A stretch of 64,000 bases of DNA from Ligaoa zhengdingensis (GCF_014384885.1 NZ_JACRST010000001.1:372001-436000); one strand, 5' to 3'; positions 1 through 8,974 are shown, numbered from the stretch's first letter. Notes: a model not told the origin generated them from the letters alone. Program-made: numbers and translations.

Positions 1-1110
1 GGTGGTGAGACCCAGATTGGAAGTCTCAATGACTGTTTTTTCATCCGAGATCGTAATAAAATTGAGCCCCCCATCCGCCGTTTGAGTGAGCAACAGCTCA
101 ACATTTTCCGAAGGGGATGTCACGGACCAAGCATCCTCCAGAGAGGGCCGCACGGTCAGGGAAACATTCCCGCTTCTGACGATGCCGTCGACCTCTGCGG
201 TCACAGTGATGATTGCCGTTCCTGCGCCAACCGCAGTGATCGTTCCGTTGCCGTCCACAGTGGCGACAACCTCTTTGTCGCTCGCAAAGGTGCAGTAATC
301 CAGGATATTCTCAATCACATCGCCGTTGCGGCGCGTGCCTTCCACATCGATGGAAACGGTGCCGCCGATATCCAAAATATTTTCTTCCACAGCCGCGGAA
401 AATTTCATAAAGTCCATTGGATCGGCGGTGTCCCCCTCCAGGCGGGCATCCACCCAGTCGCCCCAGTCGGTATTCTTGCCCTCAAGTTTACCGTCGGTCA
501 CAATCAGCGTCAGCTTTTTGGTGCCTGCGGGAATCTCAAGGTCTATCTCCGCTGCCGGCGTATTTGCGCGCATCAAGCCGCTGTCGTAGACGATCTCCCC
601 ATCCAGCTCAATTTGAAAGTTGCAGCTGCCCGCATTGGGGATGTCATCTTTTTTGGCCCTATAATCAACGCCCGCAGTAGCACGGAAGATGGTGTAGCTC
701 AAATCGGAGATGTCGTAAGAGATGCGAGACGGCGCGTTGACGCCAAAACCGCGTCCATACTCGACGGCCTCTTCACCGTTCCATAGGGTGATCGGATATC
801 CGCCCGGATTGGTGCCATCTGTCAGAACGATGCCCGAGCCGGTACCAGAAGTCGCTTCGATCCAGGGTAAATCAGCCAGCATAAGAGCGTCATCGGAAAA
901 TTGGGGTACATCCTCCGCAGTGGGGATCTTGTCCTCCCCTTCTGTCAGTAGATTCACATTCTCATTCGCATCGCTTTGAATTTCCAGATGGTTTGCCTCC
1001 ACCCCCTCTGGAACCGCAACGACTTCTGCAAAAGTGCAGACGCTGCTGGCCAGCATGAGCTGAGTCGCTAGAATGATGCAGAGAAACTTTTTGCCCCATC
1101 TCATTTTCAT
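1..1110 (-). CDS. Secreted GH97-family glycosidase, N-terminal part (truncated by window edge)
   Basis: The first 370 codons of a larger protein are visible, running off the left edge. It begins with a basic stretch and a hydrophobic signal peptide (about residues 1-30), so it is exported. Residues about 75-215 read as an NPCBM/NEW2 carbohydrate-binding module: a Trp-rich start, GRGFGVNAPSRISYD, then TAGVDYR. A BIG2-type Ig-like domain follows (about 220-320). The last visible stretch (SPSENVELLLTQTADGG to ETSNLGLTT) matches the start of the GH97 N-terminal domain. GH97 enzymes are alpha-glucosidases or alpha-galactosidases; the catalytic residues lie outside the window, so the substrate cannot be called. 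The ATG has a GGAGGAAG ribosome site. The NPCBM and BIG2 modules ahead of GH97 are an unusual architecture. Confidence 0.75.
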   Translation of the reverse strand, partial: MKMRWGKKFLCIILATQLMLASSVCTFAEVVAVPEGVEANHLEIQSDANENVNLLTEGEDKIPTAEDVPQFSDDALMLADLPWIEATSGTGSGIVLTDGTNPGGYPITLWNGEEAVEYGRGFGVNAPSRISYDISDLSYTIFRATAGVDYRAKKDDIPNAGSCNFQIELDGEIVYDSGLMRANTPAAEIDLEIPAGTKKLTLIVTDGKLEGKNTDWGDWVDARLEGDTADPMDFMKFSAAVEENILDIGGTVSIDVEGTRRNGDVIENILDYCTFASDKEVVATVDGNGTITAVGAGTAIITVTAEVDGIVRSGNVSLTVRPSLEDAWSVTSPSENVELLLTQTADGGLNFITISDEKTVIETSNLGLTT

Positions 1111-1143
1111 ACTTCTTCCTCCGTTCGTATGTTTTTCTCATAA

Positions 1144-1175
1144 AATGCGCAATAACAAAGTTTGTTTTGCGCATT
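1144..1175. promoter_or_regulatory. Palindromic operator-like site upstream of the GH97 gene
   Basis: Perfect 9-bp arms AATGCGCAA and TTGCGCATT flank an inner near-palindrome CAAA-G-TTTG, giving nested dyad symmetry about 35 bp upstream of the glycosidase start codon. The position and symmetry suggest a repressor operator, for example of LacI type as is common for glycosidase genes. The regulator itself is not in the window. Confidence 0.45.
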
Positions 1176-1309
1176 ATTACCATGAATTGATCTTATCACA
1201 TCGGAGGAAAAAATTCATTACAGAAATCAATCAAAAAATATCGTTTTCCTGCTTTTTTCCCACTTCCCCGGCAACCATCTCGGAAACCGAGGGCTTTCCA
1301 GCCGGTCAC

Positions 1310-1338
1310 TTGACAAACCCCGCGCTTTGCCAGATAAT
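1310..1338 (+). promoter_or_regulatory. Promoter of csoR
   Basis: TTGACA (1310-1315) and GATAAT (1333-1338) are separated by 17 bp, followed by an AGGAGG ribosome site and the csoR ATG. No CsoR-like operator is seen overlapping this promoter, unlike the next one. Confidence 0.6.
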
Positions 1339-1375
1339 AATTCTTATACCCTCAGCGATATAGGAGGTTCAAAAG

Positions 1376-1651
1376 ATGAAGCAATGTATGGACGCTGACA
1401 ACCTGCATCGGCGCTTAAAAAAAATTATCGGACAGGTGCAGGCGATCGACCGGATGGTGGACGAGGATGTCCCCTGTGAAGATGTGCTGGCACAGATCAA
1501 CGCTGCGAAATCCGCTCTCCATAAAGCGGGACAGGTGGTGCTGGAAGGCCATATCAAGCACTGTGTCCGGGACGGAATTGAACATGGCGACGCCGATCAG
1601 ACAATCGCCAGCTTTACCAAGGCGGTGGAGCGCTTCGCAAATATGACCTGA
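1376..1651 (+). CDS. csoR: CsoR/DUF156-family metal-sensing repressor
   Basis: This 91-residue all-helical protein matches the CsoR/RcnR/FrmR family over its whole length. Cys34, His59 and Cys63 reproduce the Cys-His-x3-Cys copper(I) ligand set of CsoR, which favours copper sensing over nickel/cobalt (RcnR) or formaldehyde (FrmR). In the family, the tetramer binds GC-rich pseudo-palindromes and releases them when copper is bound. The ATG sits about 9 bp after AGGAGG. The gene lies 115 bp upstream of a P1B metal ATPase whose own promoter carries two ATACC-N6-GGTAT sites, so the natural inference is that CsoR controls that exporter. An extra Cys4 is outside the canonical set. Confidence 0.9.
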   Translation: MKQCMDADNLHRRLKKIIGQVQAIDRMVDEDVPCEDVLAQINAAKSALHKAGQVVLEGHIKHCVRDGIEHGDADQTIASFTKAVERFANMT

Positions 1652-1701
1652 AAGATTGGAAATAACCAGCCGTGAATTCGGCTGGTTTTCTTTTTTGCTG
1701 C

Positions 1702-1752
1702 TTGACACCCCATACCCCCATAGGTATAATATACCTATACCCCATACGGTAT
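1702..1752 (+). promoter_or_regulatory. P1B-ATPase promoter with two tandem CsoR-like operators
   Basis: A consensus promoter is present: TTGACA at 1702-1707, 17-bp spacer, TATAAT at 1725-1730. Two 16-bp sites of the form ATACC-N6-GGTAT overlap it: ATACCCCCATAGGTAT (1712-1727), which covers the spacer and part of the -10, and ATACCCCATACGGTAT (1737-1752), just downstream of the -10. C-rich ATACCCC-type half-sites are typical of CsoR operators. Repression by steric block of both polymerase binding and escape is inferred. Confidence 0.75.
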
Positions 1753-1766
1753 TAGGAGGCGTGTTT

Positions 1767-3635
1767 ATGAAACGACTGGAAAAATTTTTGGAATGGGGCG
1801 GTGTCAAAAAGGACGTCACACTTTTGGCGATTTCAGCGGCGGCGCTCGTCATCAGCTTCTTTCACCTCCTGCCGCTCCCCTTTGACGCGGCATGGGTAGC
1901 GATCATCCTATGCGGCATTCCGATCATTTTGGAGGCCATCGTCGGCCTGATCACCGCCTTTGACATCAAGGCGGACGTGTTGGTATCCATCGCGCTGATT
2001 GCGTCCGTCATCATCGGTGAGGACTTCGCCGCTGGAGAGGTGGCGTTTATCATGCAGCTCGGCGCTCTGCTCGAGGATTTAACCGTTGCAAAGGCACGGG
2101 CGGGCATGGAAAAACTCGTACATATGTCGCCGCGCACCGCGAGGGTTCTCGTGGGAACAGCGGAAAACATCATCCCTGCCGAACAGGTCGCGGTGGGCGA
2201 TCTGCTCCGCGTGCTGCCCGGTGAAACCATCCCGGTGGACGGCGTCATCCGGTCGGGTCAGACCTCCATCAATCAGGCGGTCATGACCGGCGAATCCCTG
2301 CCAGTGGATAAAGGGGTTGGGGACGAGGTTTCCAGCGGCACCGTCAATCAATTTGGTTCCTTTGATATGGAGGCTACAAAGGTCGGGGAGGACAGCTCTA
2401 TCCAGCGTATGATCCGCCTTGTCCAGTCGGCGGATGCGGGCAAAGCAAAAATCGTCGGCCTTGCGGACCGCTGGGCGACCTGGATCGTCGTGATCGCATT
2501 GAGTGCGGCAGCGTTGACTTGGCTGATTACCGGAAAGATCATACGCGCAGTCACCATTCTGGTTGTATTCTGCCCCTGCGCCCTAGTGTTGGCGACACCC
2601 ACCGCCATCATGGCCGCGATCGGAAACGCCACCAAGCGCGGCATCCTGGTGCGCGAAGGGGACGCATTGGAGCGGCTGGCCTCCGTCTCCAAGATCACGT
2701 TTGACAAGACGGGCACACTGACCTACGGAACGCCGCAGGTCGTGGCTGTCCAGAGCTTCCTGCCGGACCTTTCAAGCGATGCGCTTTACTCCTATGCAGC
2801 CTGTGCCGAACTGCGTTCGGAACATCCCCTGGGAAAAGCGATCGTGCGCTGTTATCACAGCTCATCCAAAGAAGAAATCCAGCCACCAGAGCGGTTCCAA
2901 ATGCTGCCCGGCCGCGGAGTGCTGGCGGTCATCTCGGGAAAAGAGGTCATCGCAGGTAATGCGGAATTGCTGGAGGAGCGGAACATCCCCCTTGACCAGC
3001 GGTCGAACGAGATCGCAAATCAATACCTCAATGATGGCTGTACAGCGATCTATCTGGCCATCGACGGGAGGCCCGCTGGGCTCCTCGCTTTATCCGACAC
3101 CTTGCGCCCCGAAGCCGCCAACATGGTCGCGCAGATCAAGCGGTCCGGCGTTTCCCCCGTTCTGTTGACAGGCGACCATGATAACGCGGCGCGGCACATT
3201 GCGAATCAACTTTGCATCGATGAGGTCTGTGCGAACTGTTTGCCCGGGGACAAGCTGGATTACATCGAGACAATGCAAAAGGAAGGCCGTCAGGTCTGTA
3301 TGATCGGGGATGGCATCAACGACGCCCCGACCCTCAAAAAGGCATTCGTCGGGATTGCGATGGGAGGAATCGGCAGCGATATCGCAGTGGATGCCGCCGA
3401 TATCACCCTGGTGAACGACGATATCAAAGAAATTCCGCACCTGTTGGCCCTGGCCAAACGGATGATGTTCACCATCAAATGCAATCTGATCTTTTCTATG
3501 GCTTTAAATTTAGTGTCAATCATTCTGGCCATGACTGGGGCGCTCAACCCGATCATTGGAGCGTTGGTGCACAATGCGGGCTCGGTTTTTGTCATCGTCA
3601 ATTCGGCGTTTCTGCTCCAATGGAGGGAAAAATGA
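1767..3635 (+). CDS. Heavy-metal translocating P1B-type ATPase
   Basis: The start is the ATG preceded by TTAGGAGG; an upstream in-frame start would overlap the promoter. The 622-residue protein has the P-type ATPase set: TGES (174-177), phosphorylation motif DKTGT with Asp313, an HP motif (HPLG) and GDGIND (514-519). The membrane metal motif is CPC (Cys269-Pro-Cys271). There is no N-terminal heavy-metal-binding domain. The last membrane helix carries His602-Asn603-x2-GS and a following NS, rather than the Met/Ser pair of Cu+ pumps or the Asp-x-Gly of Zn/Cd pumps, so the ion is not settled by sequence. Context with CsoR argues for copper(I) efflux. Confidence 0.85.
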   Translation: MKRLEKFLEWGGVKKDVTLLAISAAALVISFFHLLPLPFDAAWVAIILCGIPIILEAIVGLITAFDIKADVLVSIALIASVIIGEDFAAGEVAFIMQLGALLEDLTVAKARAGMEKLVHMSPRTARVLVGTAENIIPAEQVAVGDLLRVLPGETIPVDGVIRSGQTSINQAVMTGESLPVDKGVGDEVSSGTVNQFGSFDMEATKVGEDSSIQRMIRLVQSADAGKAKIVGLADRWATWIVVIALSAAALTWLITGKIIRAVTILVVFCPCALVLATPTAIMAAIGNATKRGILVREGDALERLASVSKITFDKTGTLTYGTPQVVAVQSFLPDLSSDALYSYAACAELRSEHPLGKAIVRCYHSSSKEEIQPPERFQMLPGRGVLAVISGKEVIAGNAELLEERNIPLDQRSNEIANQYLNDGCTAIYLAIDGRPAGLLALSDTLRPEAANMVAQIKRSGVSPVLLTGDHDNAARHIANQLCIDEVCANCLPGDKLDYIETMQKEGRQVCMIGDGINDAPTLKKAFVGIAMGGIGSDIAVDAADITLVNDDIKEIPHLLALAKRMMFTIKCNLIFSMALNLVSIILAMTGALNPIIGALVHNAGSVFVIVNSAFLLQWREK

Positions 3636-3696
3636 CAGACCCTGTTTCTGAAATTTATCGAATCCAGCAGCCTTGACGCCCTTGTTGTACGCTGCA

Positions 3697-3748
3697 AACG
3701 GCCCGTACAGTCCCGAAAGATGGGGACTGCACGGGCCGTTATATTTTT
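3697..3748 (+). terminator. Terminator of the csoR-ATPase unit
   Basis: An 18-bp stem (AACGGCCCGT and ACGGGCCGTT outer arms, one A-C mismatch, CAGTCCC/GGGACTG inner) is followed by a T-rich tail. The next 220 bp to the methionine genes hold no gene, and I found no SAM or cobalamin riboswitch core there. Confidence 0.85.
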
Positions 3749-3967
3749 GATCCGGTTGTGGTGTGCCGTTATCCCTGTAAGGAAAAGTCGAAAAAATGAT
3801 GCTTTCAGTAGTGCAATCTGAGACCCAACGTGATAAAATAATTCAAATGATGTACTTTTTCTCCGCTGTATTTCTTGCTATTTCCTTTTCATAAAGCCAT
3901 TTTTCCGATGTGAACAACAAGCGGAGCAGATTATGTCAACAGGAAATTTATATAAGGGGGAAAACTG

Positions 3968-4627
3968 GTGGAGCTGAATCTTGACGAGGCTTTGCGGTAT
4001 TTAGGCGCAAAATCGCAGGCGCCCGAGCAGCTGCGCGCCGACGTGGCGGCCACGGCGAAAAAGTTGACATCCGCTGTGCAGCCCCGGTACACCTACCGTG
4101 TGTGTGCCCTCCACCGCACAAACCAAGGTTTCTTGCTGCCCGAGGTAAACCTCCTGCTGCCGGGGGCAGACGCGGCAAGGATGCTGGCCCAGTGTGACCA
4201 AGCTGTGCTGTTGGCCTGCACCCTCGGGGCACAATTCGAAACTTTGCTGCGCGCAGAGCAAGCCCGGGATATGGCGAAGGCGGTTATCCTGGACGCCTGC
4301 GGCAGCGCCTGGGTGGAGGCCGGATGCGACCAAGTGGAAAGCGAGCTTGCAGTTCGGCTGCCAGGCCGTTATCTGACCGACCGCTTTAGCCCGGGATACG
4401 GCGATCTGCCCCTATCTTTACAGCCTGAAATCTGTGCCGTACTGGACACCCCACGGCGATTGGGACTGCACGTGACGGAACATTTCCTGATGAACCCGTC
4501 CAAATCGGTGACAGCCATCATCGGCCTGTCCGACCACCCCCAGACCGCCCGCATACGCGGCTGCGCCCATTGCTTTATGCGAGAAACCTGCGCCCTGCGC
4601 AAGGGAGGAAAACATTGTGCAAACTGA
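3968..4627 (+). CDS. Stand-alone methionine synthase activation-domain protein
   Basis: The 219-residue protein resembles the reactivation domain normally found at the C-terminus of cobalamin-dependent MetH. It has the RFSPGYGDLPL segment (about 138-148), then TPRRLGL and NPSKSVTAIIG. In MetH this domain binds S-adenosylmethionine and remethylates oxidised cob(II)alamin. It ends with a Cys-rich tail (CAHCFMRETC), unusual for the domain and possibly a metal or redox site. The start is GTG, placed after a TAAGGGGG ribosome site. It overlaps the next gene, metH, by 11 bp, and that MetH lacks its own activation domain, so the two genes together make a split enzyme. Confidence 0.85.
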   Translation: MELNLDEALRYLGAKSQAPEQLRADVAATAKKLTSAVQPRYTYRVCALHRTNQGFLLPEVNLLLPGADAARMLAQCDQAVLLACTLGAQFETLLRAEQARDMAKAVILDACGSAWVEAGCDQVESELAVRLPGRYLTDRFSPGYGDLPLSLQPEICAVLDTPRRLGLHVTEHFLMNPSKSVTAIIGLSDHPQTARIRGCAHCFMRETCALRKGGKHCAN

Positions 4628-6977
4628 ACTGTTTCAAGATAAGATTTTGATTTTGGACGGGGGCATGGGCACTGTTCTACAGCAGCGCGGCCTGCCCCCG
4701 GGGGGACAGCCGGAGCTGCTGAATTTGACCCAACCGGAGCTGCTGGAGTCCATACATCGGGAATACATCGAGGCGGGCAGCCGGGTGATCTACGCCAACA
4801 CCTTCGGAGCCAACGGCCTGAAGCTGGCAAAGACCGGCCACAGCGTGGAGGAGATCATCACCGCCGCTGTGACCATCGCCAAACGCGCGGCGGCGGACAC
4901 CGGCGCGCGGGTGGCTCTGGATGTGGGCCCGCTGGGCGAGCTGTTGGAGCCCATGGGGACCCTGCCCTTTGAGCGGGCCTACGAGCTGTTCCAAGCGATG
5001 GTGCAGGCAGGCAGCAGGGCGGGCGCCGACCTGATCGCCATCGAGACCATGACCGACCTATACGAGACCAAGGCCGCTCTTCTGGCAGCCAAGGAGAACA
5101 CCGGCCTGCCCGTGCTTGTCACCATGTCCTTTGAGGCGTCAGGCCGGACCTTCACGGGCTGTACCGTGGCATCCATGGCCCGCGCACTCGAAGGGCTGGG
5201 GGCCGACGCCATCGGCCTCAACTGTTCCCTGGGGCCCGACCTGCTGACCCCCCTGCTGAAAGAGCTGTGCGCCAACACCCGCCTGCCGGTTATTGCCAAG
5301 CCCAACGCCGGTCTGCCCGACCCTGTGCACGGCCACTACAATATGGGGCCGGAGGCCTTTGTTCAGGCGATCCTGCCCTGCGTGGAAATGGGCGTTTCCA
5401 TCGTGGGCGGCTGCTGCGGCACCACGCCGGAATACATCCGCCAGCTCTCTGCCGCCCTGGAGGACAGGGAACCCGGTAACCGGAACTATCGAGCTGCTGG
5501 CTTTGTGTGCACGCCCTCCGCTCCCGCCATTTTGGACGGCGTGCGGGTCATCGGCGAGCGCATCAACCCCACCGGCAAAAAACGGTTCCAGCAGGCGCTG
5601 CTGGAAGACGATCTGGACTACATCCTGGATATGGCTGTCCAGCAGGAGGACGCCGGGGCGGATATTCTGGATGTGAACGTGGGTTACCCCGGTGTGGATG
5701 AGGCGGCCATGTTGCCCCGGGTGGTGAAGAAGCTGCAAAGTGCGATTTCCCTGCCCTTGCAGCTGGACTCCTCCAACCCCGACGCGCTGGAGGCTGGCCT
5801 GCGGGTGTACAACGGCAAGGCAGCGGTCAATTCGGTCAATGGTGAACAGGCGGTGCTGGACCGCATTCTGCCCATCGTAAAAAAATACGGCGCGTCTGTG
5901 GTGGGCCTGACCTTGGATAAGGACGGCATCCCGCAGACCGCTGAGGGTCGCGTGGCGATCGCCCGGCGCATTTTGGATGCCGCTCTGTCCTACGGTATCC
6001 CCAAAGAGGATGTGTGGATCGACTGCCTGACCCTGACGGTCTCCGCCCAGCAGGAGCAGGCTGCGGAGACGCTGAAGGCCGTGCAAACAGTGCGGGAGAC
6101 CCTGGGGCTGCAGGTGGTGTTGGGGGTGTCCAACATCTCCTTCGGCCTGCCCAACCGCGCCCTCATCACCCAGAATTTTCTGATTCAGGCCATGCACGCT
6201 GGCCTGACCCTGCCCATCATCAATCCCAACCAGAAGGAGATGATGGATGCGGTGGCGGCCTTCCGGGTGCTATCCGGAGAGGACAGGGAATGCCGCGCCT
6301 ATGTGGCCCGGTTCGCGGGGGAAACGCCCGCCGTTCAACCAACTGCGGCGCCTGGGGCACCGACCCTGGACGACGCCATCATCCGCGGCCTGAAGGCGGA
6401 GGCGGGGAAACTGGCCCGGAGGGCTCTGTCAAACGAAAGCGAGCTGGCCTTGGTGGAAGGTCATCTGATTCCCGCACTGGACAAGGTGGGCGAGGAATAC
6501 GAAGCGGGCAGGTTGTTCCTCCCCCAATTGCTCAGCGCTGCCCAGGCCGCCCAGGCGGTTTTTGAAGTGATCCGAGACTCCATCGCCAACAGCGGCGGCG
6601 CGCCCATGAAGAAGGGGAAACTCATCGTTGCCACCGTGCAGGGCGACATCCACGATATTGGCAAGAACATCGTAAAAACGGTGCTGGAAAACTACGGCTA
6701 TGACGTGCTGGATCTGGGCCGGGACGCGCCCCCAGAGGACATCGTCAGGGCTGTCACCGAGCAGGATGTGGGCCTTGTTGGCCTGTCCGCCCTGATGACC
6801 ACCACTCTGCCCGCCATGGTGGAGACCGTGCGGCTATTGCGCAAGCTGCCCAAACCTCCGGTCACCTTTGTGGGCGGTGCAGTGGTGACGCCGGAATTTG
6901 CCCAGCGGATGGGTGCTGACTACTACGCAAAAGACGCCCGCCAATCGGTGGAGATCGCCAGAAAGGTTCTGGGATAA
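4617..6977 (+). CDS. metH: Cobalamin-dependent methionine synthase (without activation domain)
   Basis: 786 residues in three modules. The homocysteine-binding barrel (about 1-290) has zinc ligands Cys203, Cys266 and Cys267 (GLNC, GGCCGTTP). The pterin-binding barrel (about 310-570) has GERINPTGKK and DVNVGYPGVDE. A helical cap precedes the B12 domain (about 590-786), whose base-off motif is Asp677-x-His679-x2-Gly682. The chain stops after the B12 domain, so the SAM-dependent activation domain is absent and is supplied by the preceding gene. The start is GTG within the previous gene, behind AGGGAGGA. It transfers a methyl group from methyl-THF through cobalamin to homocysteine in the cytoplasm. 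The MTHFR fusion gene follows after 3 bp, so one operon is expected. Confidence 0.95.
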   Translation: MQTELFQDKILILDGGMGTVLQQRGLPPGGQPELLNLTQPELLESIHREYIEAGSRVIYANTFGANGLKLAKTGHSVEEIITAAVTIAKRAAADTGARVALDVGPLGELLEPMGTLPFERAYELFQAMVQAGSRAGADLIAIETMTDLYETKAALLAAKENTGLPVLVTMSFEASGRTFTGCTVASMARALEGLGADAIGLNCSLGPDLLTPLLKELCANTRLPVIAKPNAGLPDPVHGHYNMGPEAFVQAILPCVEMGVSIVGGCCGTTPEYIRQLSAALEDREPGNRNYRAAGFVCTPSAPAILDGVRVIGERINPTGKKRFQQALLEDDLDYILDMAVQQEDAGADILDVNVGYPGVDEAAMLPRVVKKLQSAISLPLQLDSSNPDALEAGLRVYNGKAAVNSVNGEQAVLDRILPIVKKYGASVVGLTLDKDGIPQTAEGRVAIARRILDAALSYGIPKEDVWIDCLTLTVSAQQEQAAETLKAVQTVRETLGLQVVLGVSNISFGLPNRALITQNFLIQAMHAGLTLPIINPNQKEMMDAVAAFRVLSGEDRECRAYVARFAGETPAVQPTAAPGAPTLDDAIIRGLKAEAGKLARRALSNESELALVEGHLIPALDKVGEEYEAGRLFLPQLLSAAQAAQAVFEVIRDSIANSGGAPMKKGKLIVATVQGDIHDIGKNIVKTVLENYGYDVLDLGRDAPPEDIVRAVTEQDVGLVGLSALMTTTLPAMVETVRLLRKLPKPPVTFVGGAVVTPEFAQRMGADYYAKDARQSVEIARKVLG

Positions 6978-6980
6978 GCA

Positions 6981-8744
6981 ATGGATATTCGTACCTACTT
7001 CGCGCAGGGTGCTCCCCTGCTGTTCGACGGTGCTATGGGCACCTATTTCGCCTCTCAGCCTGGCCGGGCGGAGGAACGCTGTGAGCGGGCTTGCCTGACC
7101 CGCCCGGAGGAGATTCTGCATATCCACCGCGCCTATCTGGAGGCCGGATGCAGGGCCATCAAGACCAACACCTTCTCTGTCAGCGCCGACCTGGCCGATG
7201 GGATGGATGAAACGGCGCGGGACATCGTGGACGCCGCCTGCCGTCTGGCCCTGCAGGCGGCCGCTTCTTACGGCGCTTATGTATTCGCCGATCTGGGCCC
7301 CGCGCCCCTGGACCGCAGCCGCACTCCGGCGGAGGTTTATCAGACGCAGGCCCAGTGGTTCCTGGACCTGGGCGTGACCCACTTTGTAGCGGAGACTCTG
7401 TCCGATGACGAGGGCATCCGGGAGTTTGCCCATTGGCTGAAAAAGCAGTGCCCGGAGGCGTTCCTGATGGTCTCGTTCGCGGTGGGACATGACGGCCTGA
7501 CCCGGGCGGGGCGCTTGGGCGGCGACCTGTACCGCCGCACGGCTCAGATAACCGAGGTGGACGCTGTGGGCTTCAACTGCGTTTCCGGCCCCCACCATTT
7601 GCTGGAATACATCAAAACACTGGAGCTGAGCGGCAAACCCCTCGCCGTCATGCCCAACGCCGGTTATCCCACTGTGCTGGGCCGCCGCACGGTGTTCCAA
7701 GGGCAGCCCGATTATTTCGCTGGACAGATGGTTCAGATCGTCCGGGCGGGCGCGTCCATCGTGGGCGGCTGCTGCGGCACCACGCCGGAGCATATCGCCC
7801 AGACAGCGCAGGCTTTGGAAAAACCACTGCCTAAGGCCTGCCCTGCCGCGCCGGAAAAGCGGCCGAAACTCACAATGGATGTGTCAAACTCCCTCTGGGA
7901 GAAGCTGGAGGCGGGCAAACATGTCATAACCGTGGAACTGGACCCACCAGCGGATGACAACAGTGAGGGCTTTCTGGAGGACGTACAGGCCCTGCGGGAT
8001 GCCGGCGCCGATACCGTAACCATTGCAGACTGTCCCATTGGCCGTCCCCGGGCGGACAGCAGCCTGCTGGCCTGCAAAATCAAGCGGGAGCTGGGCATGG
8101 AGCCATTGCCTCACCTGACCTGCCGCGACCGCAATATGAACGCCACCAAAGCTCTGCTGTTGGGCCTATCCATGGAGGGCGTACATAACGTGTTGCTGGT
8201 CACCGGAGACCCCATCCCCACTGAGGACCGGGATGAGGTCAAGAGCGTGTTCAACTTCAACTCCCGCAAGCTGGCCCGCTTTGTCAGCGTGCTGAACGAA
8301 AGTACCCTGCGTGCGTCCATGCGTATCTACGGCGCTTTGAACCTGAACGCCCGCAATTTTGAAGTGGAGCTGCGACGGGCACAGGAAAAAGAGGAGTGCG
8401 GCGTGACTGGATTCCTGACCCAGCCAGTTCTGTCTGCTGAGGCGCTGGACAACCTGAAGCTGGCCCACGCGACCTTGCAGGGTAAGATCTTGGGCGGCAT
8501 CTTTCCCGTGGTCAGCCACCGCAACGCCTGCTTTCTAAACAACGAAATTGCCGGTATGCGGGTATGCGACGAGATCGTCGCCCTGTATGAAGGTAAAGAT
8601 CGCGACGCAGCTGAAGACCTGGCGGTAACTATTTCCACGAGGATTGCCAAGGAGATTTTTCCGTATACCGACGGGTTTTATCTGATGACTCCATTCCGCA
8701 GGGTAGCGCTTATGGAGCGCATCATTAAGAATATTCAGCGATAG
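6981..8744 (+). CDS. Homocysteine S-methyltransferase / methylenetetrahydrofolate reductase fusion
   Basis: 587 residues. The N-terminal half (about 1-290) is a second homocysteine methyltransferase barrel with zinc ligands Cys200, Cys264 and Cys265. The C-terminal part (about 310-587) is a 5,10-methylene-THF reductase barrel: VELDPPADD near its start, TADCPIGRPR-like active-site region, LLVTGDP, and a GVTGFLTQPV segment. The layout matches the Bacillus YitJ type. The reductase makes the methyl-THF that MetH consumes; the methyltransferase half may use S-methylmethionine or another donor. Its stop is followed by the operon terminator. The ATG lies 3 bp after the metH stop, with the ribosome site inside the metH end. 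Confidence 0.92.
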   Translation: MDIRTYFAQGAPLLFDGAMGTYFASQPGRAEERCERACLTRPEEILHIHRAYLEAGCRAIKTNTFSVSADLADGMDETARDIVDAACRLALQAAASYGAYVFADLGPAPLDRSRTPAEVYQTQAQWFLDLGVTHFVAETLSDDEGIREFAHWLKKQCPEAFLMVSFAVGHDGLTRAGRLGGDLYRRTAQITEVDAVGFNCVSGPHHLLEYIKTLELSGKPLAVMPNAGYPTVLGRRTVFQGQPDYFAGQMVQIVRAGASIVGGCCGTTPEHIAQTAQALEKPLPKACPAAPEKRPKLTMDVSNSLWEKLEAGKHVITVELDPPADDNSEGFLEDVQALRDAGADTVTIADCPIGRPRADSSLLACKIKRELGMEPLPHLTCRDRNMNATKALLLGLSMEGVHNVLLVTGDPIPTEDRDEVKSVFNFNSRKLARFVSVLNESTLRASMRIYGALNLNARNFEVELRRAQEKEECGVTGFLTQPVLSAEALDNLKLAHATLQGKILGGIFPVVSHRNACFLNNEIAGMRVCDEIVALYEGKDRDAAEDLAVTISTRIAKEIFPYTDGFYLMTPFRRVALMERIIKNIQR

Positions 8745-8797
8745 CGAGCCTGACCAAACAAGAGCAGAACCTCTCTTGAGACAGTCCCATTGAGTAA

Positions 8798-8832
8798 AAA
8801 GGGGCCATTCTGAGCGAATGGCTCCTTTTGTA
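8798..8832 (+). terminator. Terminator of the methionine synthase operon
   Basis: A 13-bp stem (AAAGGGGCCATTC with GAATGGCTCCTTT, one G-T wobble) around a 5-nt loop, ending in TTTTG. Confidence 0.85.
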
Positions 8833-8890
8833 CATTCTACCAGATGTTCCAGGAAATAAGTTGATAGCACCGATGAAAAAAGCAAAATTA

Positions 8891-8926
8891 CCTATTGACT
8901 CTATAGGAAATAAGTGCTATTATAAT
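8891..8926 (+). promoter_or_regulatory. Promoter of the metY leader, with an inverted repeat over the -35
   Basis: TTGACT at 8895-8900 and TATTAT at 8918-8923 (17-bp spacer), with an alternative TATAAT at 8921-8926. An inverted repeat CCTAT-N7-ATAGG (8891-8907) overlaps the -35. A similar CCTATTA/TAATAGG repeat lies in front of the Rrf2 gene nearby, so this may be an Rrf2 (CymR-like) operator. That link is inferred. Confidence 0.5.
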
Positions 8927-8974
8927 TCCCATAAACAAATTTATTTAGTAGGTATTCAAAAGGAGGTATGCTGC

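Noticed and set aside
3749..3967. SAM or cobalamin riboswitch before the methionine synthase operon
   Set aside because: Neither the SAM-I core nor the B12 box pattern is present; no convincing pairing found.
5139..6197. 352-codon minus-strand frame within metH
   Set aside because: Composition is a mirror of the metH codons (His/Gln/Gly-rich), no family and no ribosome site.
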